Positions 33,429-43,723 are shown, counted from the stretch's first letter. The stretch: DNA of 64,000 bases from Corticibacter populi (GCF_004217315.1 NZ_SGWR01000003.1:669018-733017); one strand, 5' to 3'. Numbers and translations are program-made. Notes: generated by a model from the letters alone, not told the origin.

Positions 33429-33494
33429 GTCGGAGGGGGAGGGGCGAGGGGCGTGGCATGGAGCTGCCGCGTGCCGCGCCCGATGGGAAGGCGC

Positions 33495-35903
33495 TTACTG
33501 CCCGGGCAGTGCGTAGGCGATGATGTAGTCGCCGCGGTCGGGCGATTGGCGCGCGCCCCCGGCGTTGATGATCACATACTGCTTGCCGGTCTTGGGCGAG
33601 ACGTAGGTCATCGGGCCGGACTGGCTGCCCACCGGCAGGCGGGCCTTCCAGATTTCCTGGCCGGTGGCGCCATCGAAGGCGCGCAGGTAGAAGTCCTGCG
33701 TGCCGGCGAAGAACACCAGGCCGGACTGCGTGGCCAGCGAGGGGCCCAGCGTCGGCATGCCGACCGGGATCGGCAGGCCCATGCGAATGCCCAGCGGGCC
33801 GGTGTCCTTGACGGTGCCCACAGGCACCTGCCAGGCAATCTGGCGGGTCTTGAGGTCGATGGCGGTCATGGTGCCGAAGGGCGGTTTCTGGCACGGCACG
33901 CCCAGTTGCGACAGGAAGCGCTGGCGCATTGCGCCGTATGGCGTGCCTTCCATCGGCACTGCGCCCATCTCGATGCCGCTGGCGTTCTTGGGCATGTTTT
34001 CGCGCGGAATCTGGTAGTTGAAGAGGCCCAGGCGCATGTCGTTGACGAACATGTAGCCGGTGGTCTTGTCCACCGAAACGCCGCCCCAGTTCATGCCGCC
34101 CAGGGAACCGGGCATCTGCAGCGCCGGATCGAGGCCCGGCGGCGTGTAGACGCCTTCGTGGCGCAGGCTCTTGAACTTGATGCGGCACAGCAACTGGTCG
34201 AGCGGCGTGGCACCCCACATGTCGGATTCGACCAGCGTTTCATTGCCGATGGAGGGCATGCCCACCGAGAACGGCTGCGTAGCCGAATAACGCTCGCCTT
34301 CGAGCTTGCCCTGCGGCACCGGCAACTCCTGGATCTCGGCCAGCGGCTCGCCGGTGGCGCGGTTGAACATGAAGATTTCGCCCTGCTTGGTGACCTGGAC
34401 CAGCGCCGGATCGGTGCCGCCGTTGGCGTTGGGCACGTCATAGAGCAGCGGCTGGGCTGGCAGGTCGAAGTCCCACAGGTCGTGGTGGGTGGTCTGGAAG
34501 TGCCAGCGCACCCGGCCCGTCCTGGCCTCGACGGCCACGATGGAAGAGGAGTACTTCTCCTCCTCCGGCGTGCGCTGGGCGCCCCAGAAGTCGGGTGTGG
34601 AATTGCCGGTGGGCAGGTAGATCAGGTCCAGCTCGGGGTCGAAGGCCATGGCGGCCCAGACGTTGGGCGAGCCGCGCGTATAGGTCTGGCCTTCGGGCGG
34701 CAGCCCGGTGATTTCGGGGTTGCCCGAATCCCAGGCCCAGACCAGTTCGCCGCTGTGCACGTCGAAGGCGCGCACCACGCCCGAGGGCTCGTCGGTGGAC
34801 CAGTTGTCGGCCACGCGGCCGCCGACCACCACCAGGTCATCGGCAATCAGCGGTGTCGAGGTCTGCTGGTACCAGCCGAACGGGATCTCGCCCATGCCGG
34901 CCGAAAGATGGACGGTGCCCTGGTTGCCGAAGCCGGCACAGGGCTGGCCGTTGTCGGCGCTGATGGCGATCAGGCGCGCATCCAGCGTCGGCAGCAGCAG
35001 GCGGCGCGAGCAGGCGCCCGGCTGGGCGTTGTCGATGTCGACCGACACCCCCGAGACGTGCGGCGAGGGCGGTGCGCCGGCGTCCTCGTAGTAGCCCAGG
35101 CCGCGGCAACGCTGCCAGCTCGGCGCCTTGGCCTTGGCGTCGAAGCGCCAGCGTTCGGCGCCGGTGTCCACATCCAGCGCGATGACCTTGGAGTAGGGGG
35201 TGCAGACGTACAGCGTGTCGCCGATCTGCAGCGGCGTGTTCTGGTCCTCAGCGCCGGCGCCGGTGCTTTGCGGAATGTCGCCGGTGTGTGCCGTCCAGGC
35301 CACCTGCAGGTCCTTGACGTTGTCCTTGTTGATCTGGTCGAGCGCCGCGAAGCGGTCCCCGGCCGTGGTGCCGCCCCAGTGGCGCCATTCGGTCTGCGCC
35401 TGTCCCGGGGCCACGGGCGTGGGGGCGGGCACGGCCTGCGTGGCGGCGATGATGGGCGCGGGCATGAAGGCATAGCCGGCCGTGATCACCAGCGCCAGCA
35501 GCAGCAGGGCCGAGACGCCCAGCCAGCCGCGTCCCACTGCCGTGGCACCGGCGGCGCGCGCCAGTGACGGCCAGGCCAGCGCCACCAGCAGGCTGAGCAC
35601 GCCGAAGGCGAACAGGCGCGAGACCAGGGGCCAGAACGTCAGCCCGGCGTCCGCCACGGCCCAGACGATGGTCAGCACCATCACCAGCGCGAACAGCCAG
35701 GCGCCCGAAGTGCGGCGTCCGAACATCAGCACGGCCGAGACCAGCAGGCCCAGCCCGCTGAGGACAAAGTACCAACTGCCGCCCAGATAGGCGAGATAGG
35801 CGCCCCCGATGCCGAGGAACAGGCCGAACAGCAGCACCAGTGAACTGGCGATCCAGATGGGCCAGCGGCGTGGCGGACTGGTATTGGGATGATGGGTATT
35901 CAT
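33495..35903 (-). CDS. gcd: Membrane-bound PQQ-dependent glucose dehydrogenase
   Basis: 802 residues. Five N-terminal membrane helices (residues ~15-150) anchor a periplasmic eight-bladed quinoprotein propeller. Segments such as WRHWGGTTAGDRFAALDQIN, TPLQIGDTLYVCTPYSKVIA and the late DFYLRAFDGATGQEIWKARL are typical of Gcd. It oxidises glucose or related aldoses to lactones and passes electrons to ubiquinone. The length matches E. coli Gcd. No pqq biosynthesis gene is in the window, so the cofactor must come from elsewhere. It ends at a good terminator. Confidence 0.94.
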   Translation of the reverse strand: MNTHHPNTSPPRRWPIWIASSLVLLFGLFLGIGGAYLAYLGGSWYFVLSGLGLLVSAVLMFGRRTSGAWLFALVMVLTIVWAVADAGLTFWPLVSRLFAFGVLSLLVALAWPSLARAAGATAVGRGWLGVSALLLLALVITAGYAFMPAPIIAATQAVPAPTPVAPGQAQTEWRHWGGTTAGDRFAALDQINKDNVKDLQVAWTAHTGDIPQSTGAGAEDQNTPLQIGDTLYVCTPYSKVIALDVDTGAERWRFDAKAKAPSWQRCRGLGYYEDAGAPPSPHVSGVSVDIDNAQPGACSRRLLLPTLDARLIAISADNGQPCAGFGNQGTVHLSAGMGEIPFGWYQQTSTPLIADDLVVVGGRVADNWSTDEPSGVVRAFDVHSGELVWAWDSGNPEITGLPPEGQTYTRGSPNVWAAMAFDPELDLIYLPTGNSTPDFWGAQRTPEEEKYSSSIVAVEARTGRVRWHFQTTHHDLWDFDLPAQPLLYDVPNANGGTDPALVQVTKQGEIFMFNRATGEPLAEIQELPVPQGKLEGERYSATQPFSVGMPSIGNETLVESDMWGATPLDQLLCRIKFKSLRHEGVYTPPGLDPALQMPGSLGGMNWGGVSVDKTTGYMFVNDMRLGLFNYQIPRENMPKNASGIEMGAVPMEGTPYGAMRQRFLSQLGVPCQKPPFGTMTAIDLKTRQIAWQVPVGTVKDTGPLGIRMGLPIPVGMPTLGPSLATQSGLVFFAGTQDFYLRAFDGATGQEIWKARLPVGSQSGPMTYVSPKTGKQYVIINAGGARQSPDRGDYIIAYALPGQ

Positions 35904-36059
35904 GATGACAAAGACTCCGGCACAAGGTGTAGGAAAACGCAGGCTGGGTGCGGCCGTCGACTCCGGCCAGTGCCTTGCAGCGCACGATCAGGTGACCCGA
36001 TTTTCGTTGAATGGGCCAGACATTGCATACTGGCGCGGATGTCTGGCAGGCCGTCAGGG

Positions 36060-37349
36060 TCATGGCTCCTGGCGCCGAGTGCGGTGCCTCGCCATGGCCA
36101 ACTGGAACAAATCCATGAAGCGCGGGGCCACGGTGTCGATGTGAAAGCGCCGGCCGGTCTCGCGCGCCGCGCTGGCATAGCGCGCACGCCGGGCCGGGTC
36201 GGCACGCAGTGCGCGAATGGCGGCCAGCCAGGCATCGTCGTCATCGGGCAGTAGCAGGCCATTGACATCGTGCTGCACGAGTTCCGGCACGTAGCCCCAG
36301 TTCGAGCCGATGACGCAGCCGCCGCGCGCCAGGATTTCCATCAGGCCCCAGTTGGCCACGCCGTGCCGCAGCGGGTAGAGGAAGAGGTCGATCGTGGCCA
36401 GCGTGCGGGCAAACTCGGCATAGGGCAGGCGGCCGGGGAATTCCACGACGCTGGCGGCCGGATGGATTTTCAGCAGATGATCGCGAAAGCTGGCGACCGC
36501 ACCCTTGTAGCGCCGCTGCACCCACTGCTGCTCGTAGCCATAGGTGACGGCGGTGGGATCGCCCAGCGCCAGGAAGCGGACACCCTCTCCATCGCCCTCG
36601 CGCACCAGCCGGTCCACCAGCCGCATGAAGGTCTCGAAACCCTTGGCGCTGGAGAGATCGCGCGCGGCAAAGCCGATCGTGAAGTCTTTGTCCGTCCGTT
36701 TGCCGGTATGGTTTCCGGCAGGTTTGCGGGCACATTCTTCGCTCTGCGTGCCGGCCTCCTGCGGCTGGATGTCGAAGCCCTCGAACTGTACCGCGATGCG
36801 CTCCTGCAGCAGCGGTGGAAACAGGCTGCGCGCATGGGCGCTGGGTACGATGGTCAGGTCGCTGCCGAGCACCTGGTGGAAATGCAGCATCTCCATGTTG
36901 CGGTCGGCCATGCGTTGCCCGGCATCGGGCGGGTAGGCGGCGTCCCAGCCGTGTGCGCGGTAGCTCGGGAACTCGATGTAGCTGACGATCGCCGCATCGA
37001 GCTCGCCATACAGCCAGTTGGGCGCGCCCCACAGCGAATGGGTGACGAGGCAGTCGATGCGGCCGTGCTGCTTCTCGAAGGCATGCAGCGCCTGCAGCAG
37101 GCCGCGGCAGATGCGCGCCGAGCGTTCCACCTTGTCGCTGTAGTAATAGCCCTGCGGCTTGACGATGTTGCCGTCCGGGCGGAATGCCAGCAGGTGCTCG
37201 CATTCCGCGGCGTGCCGCTTGGCATGGCCGGGCATGGTCATGAACCAGCTGCGGGCCTGGCCGCTGGCGCGCAGGTGGCGGCACAACAGGCTGTACTGGC
37301 TGGGGTAGACGGCGCTGGCGAAGACGATGACGGGTTGGTGTGCGGGCAT
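36060..37349 (-). CDS. GT4-type glycosyltransferase
   Basis: 429 residues with no signal peptide. The C-terminal half has the GT-B pattern of family 4: IGFAARDLSSAKGFETFMRLV, then VVEFPGRLPYAEFARTLATID and the donor-binding region GLMEILARGGCVIGSNWGYV with the E-x7-E-like acidic arrangement. The N-terminal half is less conserved (THSLWGAPNWLYGEL). It probably transfers a sugar from a nucleotide donor onto a surface glycan. It is a single gene between gcd and the pilus regulator. No other polysaccharide genes are near, so its acceptor could be a pilus or adhesin protein, which is speculation. Confidence 0.85.
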   Translation of the reverse strand: MPAHQPVIVFASAVYPSQYSLLCRHLRASGQARSWFMTMPGHAKRHAAECEHLLAFRPDGNIVKPQGYYYSDKVERSARICRGLLQALHAFEKQHGRIDCLVTHSLWGAPNWLYGELDAAIVSYIEFPSYRAHGWDAAYPPDAGQRMADRNMEMLHFHQVLGSDLTIVPSAHARSLFPPLLQERIAVQFEGFDIQPQEAGTQSEECARKPAGNHTGKRTDKDFTIGFAARDLSSAKGFETFMRLVDRLVREGDGEGVRFLALGDPTAVTYGYEQQWVQRRYKGAVASFRDHLLKIHPAASVVEFPGRLPYAEFARTLATIDLFLYPLRHGVANWGLMEILARGGCVIGSNWGYVPELVQHDVNGLLLPDDDDAWLAAIRALRADPARRARYASAARETGRRFHIDTVAPRFMDLFQLAMARHRTRRQEP

Positions 37350-37472
37350 GGCAGTGGTGTGGGACGGGGCCGGGACGGGCAGTCACCGCTTCCGGATGCG
37401 TAGGAAGCGGCAGGGGTGAATCGCCGGGCGTGAGTCGCGGGGTGTGAGCCGCAGGGTGCGCGCCGGCCATCC

Positions 37473-38864
37473 TCAATTCGGCAGTGGCACTTCCGGCTCG
37501 CCATCGCTGATCTGGTACTTGCGCATCTTCTCCCACAGCACCTTGCGGCTGATGCCCAGGTGCTGCGCGGTGTTCTGGCGCTTCCAGTCGTTGGCGTTGA
37601 GCGCGGCGATGATGCGGTTGCGCTCCTCCAGGTCCCAGTTGCTGCGGTCGGCCAGCAGCGGCTCATGGCCCGGAGAGGCCGCCAGCGGATGCGCGCCGAG
37701 GTTCTGGGCCAGGTCCAGCAGACGCTGGATGGCGCCGCCCTCCGTCCAGCTGCGCGTCTGCCGCGCCGTCACGCCGATGCGTTCGGCCAGGTTGCGCAGC
37801 TCGCGCACATTGCCGGGGAAGTACATCTGCGCCACCGCATCGAGGATGAAGAACGGCGGCTCGCCCAGCGCCTGCAGCAGCTCCTCACCCATCACCTGGT
37901 GCAGGATGCTGCGGAAGATCGCCAGCTTGTCGGCCTCGCCGCGTTCATCCAGGCTGGGGATGGCCAGCTCGATCACCGCCAGACGGAAGAACAGGTCGGC
38001 GCGGAACGCGCCCTCGCGCACCATCTCGCGCAATGGCCGGTTGGTGGCGGCCACGAGCCGGAAATCCAGCCGCACCTGCGAGGCCGAGCCGAGCCGGGCG
38101 ACGGTGCGCTCCTCCAGCACCCGCAGCAGCTTGACCTGCTGGTAGAGCGGCAGATCAGCGATTTCGTCGAGGAACAGCGTGCCGCCATTGGCCTGCTCGA
38201 AGTAGCCCTTGTGCGCCGCCACCGCACCGGTGAACGAGCCCTTGGCGTGGCCGAAGAACAGCGACTCGAACAGCCCGTCCGGAATCGCACCGCAATTGAC
38301 CACGATGAAAGGGCCCTGCCCGTAGCGGCTGTTGCGCTCGTGCAGCCGCTCGGCAATGCGCTCCTTGCCCACGCCCGTCTCGCCGATGACGAGTACGCTG
38401 TGTTCGCAGTCGGCAAAGGTGTCCACGTCGTGCAGCAGGCGCTGCATGCATTCGGCGACCGCGATGATGTCGCCCGAGCGCTGCACCTGCCGGCGGTTGC
38501 TTTGCAGCCGCTGCAGGATGCGCACCAGCATGGCGCGCAGCTCCGCGCCCGTGAAGTCGAACGGCAGCACGTGCGAATACTCCGTCGCGTAGCTGCCGGG
38601 GCTGACTTCGCGCTGGTTGGCGCTGACCCACAGCACCGGCATGCCGAAGGTGCCTTCGATGCCCTGGCGCGTGAAGCGTGCGCCCTCCAGCACCGACACG
38701 CTGACCACGGCGATGGCGTTGCCCAGCTCGCTGGAATCGGCGGGAAGGTTCAGGCTGTCGGCGCGGATCACGTCGACGCCCAGGTTGAGCACGCAGCGCT
38801 CGACCCGCTCGGCAATGTCCGCCTGGCCTTCCCAGACATAGATCACCAGTTCGTCGAGATTCAC
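37473..38864 (-). CDS. Sigma-54-dependent activator at the end of the Flp/Tad locus
   Basis: 463 residues from a GTG at 38864 with AGGAG upstream. The first ~120 residues are receiver-like but lack the usual phospho-acceptor pattern. The AAA+ domain has Walker A GETGVGKE at 161-168, the sigma-54 contact loop GSFTGA at 209-214 (usually GAFTGA) and Walker [14 protein letters not shown] at 227-239. A Fis-type helix-turn-helix closes the protein ([19 protein letters not shown]). It should activate sigma-54 promoters, plausibly those of the adjacent pilus genes. I could not find a convincing -24/-12 site before flp. Confidence 0.92.
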   Translation of the reverse strand: MNLDELVIYVWEGQADIAERVERCVLNLGVDVIRADSLNLPADSSELGNAIAVVSVSVLEGARFTRQGIEGTFGMPVLWVSANQREVSPGSYATEYSHVLPFDFTGAELRAMLVRILQRLQSNRRQVQRSGDIIAVAECMQRLLHDVDTFADCEHSVLVIGETGVGKERIAERLHERNSRYGQGPFIVVNCGAIPDGLFESLFFGHAKGSFTGAVAAHKGYFEQANGGTLFLDEIADLPLYQQVKLLRVLEERTVARLGSASQVRLDFRLVAATNRPLREMVREGAFRADLFFRLAVIELAIPSLDERGEADKLAIFRSILHQVMGEELLQALGEPPFFILDAVAQMYFPGNVRELRNLAERIGVTARQTRSWTEGGAIQRLLDLAQNLGAHPLAASPGHEPLLADRSNWDLEERNRIIAALNANDWKRQNTAQHLGISRKVLWEKMRKYQISDGEPEVPLPN

Positions 38865-38909
38865 TGCGGGTCTCCTTGTCGTTCTGTCATGTGTTCTCTG
38901 TGGGGGTCA

Positions 38910-41192
38910 TCAATAGACCAGTTGGGCGGTGTCGCATTCGATGGCCAGGGCCTTGATGTCCGTGCGGCCCAGTTCGAGGCCGAGCGCATCGTCCAGTATG
39001 GTCGTCAACAAACCGCCAACACCGTTGAGCACGGGTTTGAGGGTTTGCAGAACGGGCTTGAGCAGCAGGCAGAGCGCGCCGTTGCAGGCGACGGCGCTGC
39101 TGTTCGGATCCATCAGCGAATCGATGGTGGCACTGTTCGGGCTCAATGGATGCAGACTGCCCTGGTGGCTTTGAAGCAGCCGGGTCAGGTTGTGCTTGAC
39201 GCAGCCATTCCAGTTCAGCAATGAACTGAGCAGGCCCGCGCAGCTTCGGTAGCCGTTGTCAAAAGTGGAGATGCCCAGCAGGTCCAGGAGACTTCCTGGT
39301 ACGCTGGTATAGGACTGCAGCGCTTGCGTGAACGAGCCCCGGTTCCACCAGGCTGATGGGCAGGCAACAAGCAGGCACGTCGTTGCCACGGCATTGTTGA
39401 ACTCGAAATTCGAGGTCAGCAGTGGTGGCATATAGCCATCCTGGTCAGGACTTCCAGAGCCTGACAGCACCAGATTCGAGACATTGGCGACGTTATAGAA
39501 CCCGGCCGAGTCCTTGCTGGCCTCCAAATAGAATTCCGCCATCAGCGCGATCGTGTTCTGGGCGTTGTATGGCGCCCCTTCCCAATCGCCGACCATGGTG
39601 GGCGCCGGATCCCGGAACAGACCGCTGAGCAGGTTCAGCAAGCCTGTCACGACGTTGTCGACGGTATCGCCCAATGCCAGCGCGTTGGGCCGTGTTGCGC
39701 GTTCGTCGCCCACTTGCATGTCCAGGCCGGTGGTGTCGTCCACGTAGCTCAATGCCGGGATGTGCAGCTTGCCCGAAAGAATGGGGGCATGCAGCAGTTT
39801 GACGAGCTGTTCCTCGCCCAGGAAGCTGTCGCAGCGATTGGTGTTCGACATGATGTTGTCCTCGGACATGTTGCCGACGCAGACATTGGCAACCGCCGAG
39901 TCAACGGCGATGTCGATGGTCTGGGGGATTCGGCGACACTGGATATCGGTGAGTTCCCCCTGTGCGGATACGACATCGACGGCGATCGGCAGATGGACGC
40001 GGATTCCGAGAATGCCCTCCAGGAGCCAGTTCAGGGCCCCGCCCAGCAGATTCTGCGTATCGACGTCGAGGAACAGGCGCACCTGTGCGCTGTAGCCTTT
40101 GGTTCCCACAGGGCCGATCGCAATGGTGGGTGGCTCCACAATGCTCGCCTTGGCTTGCACCAGCCCGGCCACGTTGAGATCCGGCACTTCGATCGCATGC
40201 CCGTTGGCGGCGATGCCGATCGCTGTCTTGATCAGGTCTCCAAGGCCGATTTGCACGTCCAGTGCGGCATCGAGCGGATCGTCGCGTCCTATGCCGAGAA
40301 ACGCAAACAGACCGGATGTGTTTTCGCTGCTGCCCAGGGGAATGACGACATTGCCCAGGCCAAGCTGGAGAATGCGGGTGCGCAACGCCTGAAGATCGAG
40401 GTTCAGCGCGTCGTCGGTGGCTGCAGCGAGCGAGGCATCCAGAATGTTCAGCAGCGTGATGTTGTCGATGTCCGCGACGCCATCGGGTGTCAGCACGCCC
40501 ACGCCGCCGATGCCCAGATCCACGCCGAGCAGATCCAGCAGGCCGGACGGCGAGATCCTGGCGCTGGCCAGGCCGTCCGAATCCAGCAGGCGCAGGTCGT
40601 CGATGCTGAGACCGACGGCTCCCAACAGACTGCCGAGCAGTGCATCCTCGTCGAAACGCAGCAGTTGCGCCCCGACCTGAAACGCCGCCACCGGTTCGTT
40701 GCGCCTGGCCACTGCTTCGGCCACGATGGTGCGGCTCCAGGGGCCAGGCAGAATGGTCGGCGAGGTGCCTTGCACCACGACGTGCGCGGCATTGAGCGGC
40801 CCGGCTGCGGTGACTGCAGCGAAATGGCGTGGTTCGGCATGTTCGCCAGGGTTCCAGTTGCCGCAGGTCACGCTCGTCTGGCCATCGTCACGGGTCACGG
40901 CGATGGGCCAGTTGTTCTGGATGCTGGTGTTGCCCGCGGCGATGCAGCTGCCGGCGCCGGCGCCACTCTGGTAATCGATGTTCTGCACCGCCTCGATGGC
41001 GGCCAGATCGGCGATGCGCTGCAGGTCGCGCTTGGCGTAATACATGTAGCCGATGTCGACGGTGCCAAGGATGGCGACCAGCACGGCCAGGATCAGCGCG
41101 AACTGGACCAGGATGGAGCCGCCTTGGCCTGTTGCCGGGCCCTGTCGCAGCTGGCGCAGGACAGGTGCCGAAGGGGCGTATCGATGGGTCAT
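38910..41192 (-). CDS. tadG: TadG-like pilus assembly protein
   Basis: 760 residues. The N-terminus carries the TadE/TadG membrane anchor (GGSILVQFALILAVLVAILG) followed by DIGYMYYAKRDLQRIADLAA. The remaining ~680 residues are a large periplasmic or surface domain. It is rich in Leu, Asp and Gly with runs such as SGLLDLLGVDLGIGGVG, plus about ten cysteines late in the chain. TadG proteins anchor or cap the Flp pilus base. This one is longer than most. GC content inside the gene is lower than in its neighbours. The ATG overlaps the preceding stop by four bases. Confidence 0.85.
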   Translation of the reverse strand: MTHRYAPSAPVLRQLRQGPATGQGGSILVQFALILAVLVAILGTVDIGYMYYAKRDLQRIADLAAIEAVQNIDYQSGAGAGSCIAAGNTSIQNNWPIAVTRDDGQTSVTCGNWNPGEHAEPRHFAAVTAAGPLNAAHVVVQGTSPTILPGPWSRTIVAEAVARRNEPVAAFQVGAQLLRFDEDALLGSLLGAVGLSIDDLRLLDSDGLASARISPSGLLDLLGVDLGIGGVGVLTPDGVADIDNITLLNILDASLAAATDDALNLDLQALRTRILQLGLGNVVIPLGSSENTSGLFAFLGIGRDDPLDAALDVQIGLGDLIKTAIGIAANGHAIEVPDLNVAGLVQAKASIVEPPTIAIGPVGTKGYSAQVRLFLDVDTQNLLGGALNWLLEGILGIRVHLPIAVDVVSAQGELTDIQCRRIPQTIDIAVDSAVANVCVGNMSEDNIMSNTNRCDSFLGEEQLVKLLHAPILSGKLHIPALSYVDDTTGLDMQVGDERATRPNALALGDTVDNVVTGLLNLLSGLFRDPAPTMVGDWEGAPYNAQNTIALMAEFYLEASKDSAGFYNVANVSNLVLSGSGSPDQDGYMPPLLTSNFEFNNAVATTCLLVACPSAWWNRGSFTQALQSYTSVPGSLLDLLGISTFDNGYRSCAGLLSSLLNWNGCVKHNLTRLLQSHQGSLHPLSPNSATIDSLMDPNSSAVACNGALCLLLKPVLQTLKPVLNGVGGLLTTILDDALGLELGRTDIKALAIECDTAQLVY

Positions 41193-41692
41193 GGCGCTCC
41201 TCCTGTGGCCAGCGTGAACGAGACCAGGGCGCTGGCCTGCAGGCTGGCCGGCTCCGTCAGTGCCCAGTGGCCCAACTGGATGGGCCGGGGATCTGCATCG
41301 GTGTTGCCGAAAAGCGCTGGCAGCCGGTAGCTGACGTTCAGGCGTGCTTCATCGGTGCCGACGGTCAGCGTGACGGTGGTGTCCTGCAGCGGGTTGCCGG
41401 GAATGCCGCTGTGCTGCAGGCTTCTTTTCACCACGTCGTCGGCGGCCGCCTGGATGCTGGCGGGGACGGTGATGTCATGGCCGGGCAGCGCGCCATAAAT
41501 CAGGTTCTGCACGATGCGCGCGCCATCGCCGGCGGCCCGTGTCACCGATTGCTGCGCCTGCAGCACGCGCCAGTACACCAGCAGGCCCAGCAGCATCAGG
41601 GCCATCAAGGCGGCGATGAAGGCGAATTCGATGGCCGCCACGCCGCGCTGGCGTGGCGGCCTCCGGTTGGATGGGGCGGCGTTGCGGGTCAT
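41189..41692 (-). CDS. tadE: TadE/TadF-like pseudopilin
   Basis: 167 residues. A basic N-terminus with RQRGVAAIEFAFIAALMALM is the TadE-type prepilin-like segment, with the Glu five residues after Gly as in pseudopilins cleaved by TadV. It is followed by a membrane helix and a beta-rich periplasmic part. Minor pilins of this sort are needed for Flp fibre assembly. The stop overlaps tadG. Confidence 0.88.
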   Translation of the reverse strand: MTRNAAPSNRRPPRQRGVAAIEFAFIAALMALMLLGLLVYWRVLQAQQSVTRAAGDGARIVQNLIYGALPGHDITVPASIQAAADDVVKRSLQHSGIPGNPLQDTTVTLTVGTDEARLNVSYRLPALFGNTDADPRPIQLGHWALTEPASLQASALVSFTLATGGAP

Positions 41693-41693
41693 C

Positions 41694-42344
41694 TCAGAAG
41701 CCTCCCCGGTCGACCAGGATGCTGGCGCTGGCCGACAGCGTGGCGGGATTGAGGATGTCCATGTCCAGCAGGCTTAGGCCCGGCACCAGCGGCGCCGAGC
41801 CATAGGCGATGCTGAAGTCGAGCTGGACCATGCAGCGTTCGGCGATCGTGGTGCCGCAGGTCAGGGAAGGGGCGCAGCTGGCCGCGTTGCCGACGTGGCA
41901 GATGTTGACGCTGATGGTGTCGGTGGTGGGCCGCAGGGCATCAGGCAGCCAGCCCAGGCGGCTGATCACGACGGCTCTGGCCGTGTCCAGACGGGCGTTC
42001 CGGTCACTTTGGTAGCGCAGGACTGCGCGGGCGCCATCCTCGGCGGCGAACTGCATCGATTCGCGCACCAGGAACGCCAGTCCATAGCTGATGATGGCAT
42101 ACAGCAGCATGAAGAACACCGGAAAAATGATGGCCCACTCCAGCGCATAGACGCCGCGCTGGCGTCCGCGAGCCGGTCCGCCTCTGGTGCCGCCAGCGCG
42201 CTCCCGCACGGCGCGCGGCCACGAAGCGGCCCCCGCCCCTTGCTGTGGAAGGTTTGGCAGTGAAAGGGAAGGGGTGCCCCGCAGGGGCGGCGGATTCTGG
42301 CAGGCCATGTGCGACTCGCTTTCTGCCGGGCTCGGGCGCGGCAT
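41694..42344 (-). CDS. tadF: Second TadE-family minor pilin
   Basis: 216 residues, or 204 if translation starts at the second Met (42308). A long Pro/Arg-rich leader precedes RQRGVYALEWAIIFPVFFML, again with the Gly-x4-Glu pseudopilin layout and a membrane helix. The periplasmic part contains four cysteines (ICHVGNAASCAPSLTCGTTI). It overlaps the DUF3613 stop by one base. Which of the two minor pilins is the strict TadE or TadF equivalent cannot be decided from sequence alone. Confidence 0.83.
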   Translation of the reverse strand: MPRPSPAESESHMACQNPPPLRGTPSLSLPNLPQQGAGAASWPRAVRERAGGTRGGPARGRQRGVYALEWAIIFPVFFMLLYAIISYGLAFLVRESMQFAAEDGARAVLRYQSDRNARLDTARAVVISRLGWLPDALRPTTDTISVNICHVGNAASCAPSLTCGTTIAERCMVQLDFSIAYGSAPLVPGLSLLDMDILNPATLSASASILVDRGGF

Positions 42345-42766
42345 CAGTCTCCCACGCCGGTGTCGACGCCGGTTTCGTAGTGCTCCGGAATCCTGGTCTC
42401 GAAGCTTTGGAGGTAGCGCTGGTAGCTGCGGCTGGCCTGTTCGCCGTCGATGGGGCGCGGCTGGCTGCCCTGGGAGGCGCGCTGCATGGCCAGCAGGTGG
42501 TCGGTGGCCCGGCCGACCTGCGTGCGTTCGGAAGGTGCGCGCTGCGTGATGGGGGTGGCCGCGGCGGTGGCATCGCTGTCACCGGCGGCGGGCCAGTGCG
42601 TCAGTGCCGCTTCCGCCGCCGTGGTGGAGGGCTCGGCCGGGTCTGCCGGCTGTGCCTGCGCGCCGGTGCCGGCGAGCAACAGCGCAAGGCCCAGGACAAG
42701 GCTCGGCGCAAAGCCCTGTGGACGGGACAAGGCGTGGGGGAGCGGGCGGCAGGTGGCATGGGTCAT
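42344..42766 (-). CDS. DUF3613-type small exported protein of the Tad locus
   Basis: 140 residues with an N-terminal export signal (FAPSLVLGLALLLAGTGAQA, cleavage near AQA). The C-terminal 60 residues, including TDHLLAMQRASQ, RPIDGEQASRSYQRYLQSFE and IPEHY, match the DUF3613 pattern seen beside Tad loci in related bacteria. The function is unknown. Its place between tadD and the minor pilins, with overlapping ends, argues for a part in pilus biogenesis. Confidence 0.78.
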   Translation of the reverse strand: MTHATCRPLPHALSRPQGFAPSLVLGLALLLAGTGAQAQPADPAEPSTTAAEAALTHWPAAGDSDATAAATPITQRAPSERTQVGRATDHLLAMQRASQGSQPRPIDGEQASRSYQRYLQSFETRIPEHYETGVDTGVGD

Positions 42767-42790
42767 GGTGTTCTCCTTGATCGTCGTGCG

Positions 42791-43723
42791 TCATTCATTC
42801 GTTGCCACGGCGTTTGCACCGCCGCCATCGGCATCGGCGCTGGCCTCCCGGATGGCCGGGGCCACGGGGGCTGCAGGGGCCGCTGCGGCGATCTCGGCCT
42901 TGGCCGCACCTGTTGCGCCCGCCACACCCGCCGAGCGGGCCTGCGCGGCCAGTTGCACCTGGGCCAGTTGCTGCTGCAGCACCGGCAGGCTGTTCGGGTC
43001 GATCAGCGGCGCGGCGCCCTTGCCCTGCGGGCGCGAGAGCCGCTGCAGCAGCGCGGTGGCTTCTGCCTGATGGCCGCTGGCCAGCCAGAACAGCGCCAGA
43101 TTGAGCTGCACGCGGGCGTTGTTCGGGGCCAGTTGCGCGGCCTGCTGGATGGGGATGCGGGCGGCATCCAGCCGGCCATCGAGCATGTGCGCATAGGCGA
43201 TGTCGCTGAGCACGGTGGCATCGATGGGGTTGAGGCGGCGTGCCAGCTCCAGTTGCTGCACGGCCTGTGCGTAATGGCCTTGCGCTGCCAGCAGCAGGCC
43301 CAGGCCACGCCGCGCACGGGCGGCGGTGGCGCCTTCGAGCAGGCCGAGATAGGTGGTGCGGGCAGCCTCGGCCTGGCCCGTGTTGCGCAGCGCATCGGCG
43401 CGCAGCAGCCGCGCCTCGGGGCGCGGGCCGTACTGCTGCTCGAAGGCATCGGTGTGCGCCAGTGATGCATACCATTGACCGGCCTGCTGCATTTGCACGA
43501 TCAGGTCGAGGTAGGTCTGTTCGGTGTCCACCCTGGCGGCCTGCTCGGCGGCCTGCAGTTGCTGCTGGGCCTGGGCGGCGGTATTGTGCTCGGGGGCCAC
43601 GCCATAGCCCTGTGGCGCCCTGGCGGCGCAGCCAGCCAGCAGCAGCACGCTGGATGCTGCCAGCAGGCCCAGGCCGGTGCCGCACCGGGTCGAGCTTGAG
43701 GTCGAGTGTGCCGGTCGCATCAT
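42791..43723 (-). CDS. tadD: TadD-like TPR lipoprotein
   Basis: 310 residues from the first of two tandem ATGs. A lipoprotein signal ends in LLLAGC, with the lipid-bearing Cys at residue 32. Three to four TPR units follow (for example YAQAVQQLELARRLNPIDATV and NNARVQLNLALFWLASGHQA). The C-terminus is an Ala/Pro-rich tail. TadD is the outer-membrane pilotin-type lipoprotein of the Tad secretin. Its start lies inside the tadC stop codon region. Confidence 0.87.
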   Translation of the reverse strand: MMRPAHSTSSSTRCGTGLGLLAASSVLLLAGCAARAPQGYGVAPEHNTAAQAQQQLQAAEQAARVDTEQTYLDLIVQMQQAGQWYASLAHTDAFEQQYGPRPEARLLRADALRNTGQAEAARTTYLGLLEGATAARARRGLGLLLAAQGHYAQAVQQLELARRLNPIDATVLSDIAYAHMLDGRLDAARIPIQQAAQLAPNNARVQLNLALFWLASGHQAEATALLQRLSRPQGKGAAPLIDPNSLPVLQQQLAQVQLAAQARSAGVAGATGAAKAEIAAAAPAAPVAPAIREASADADGGGANAVATNE

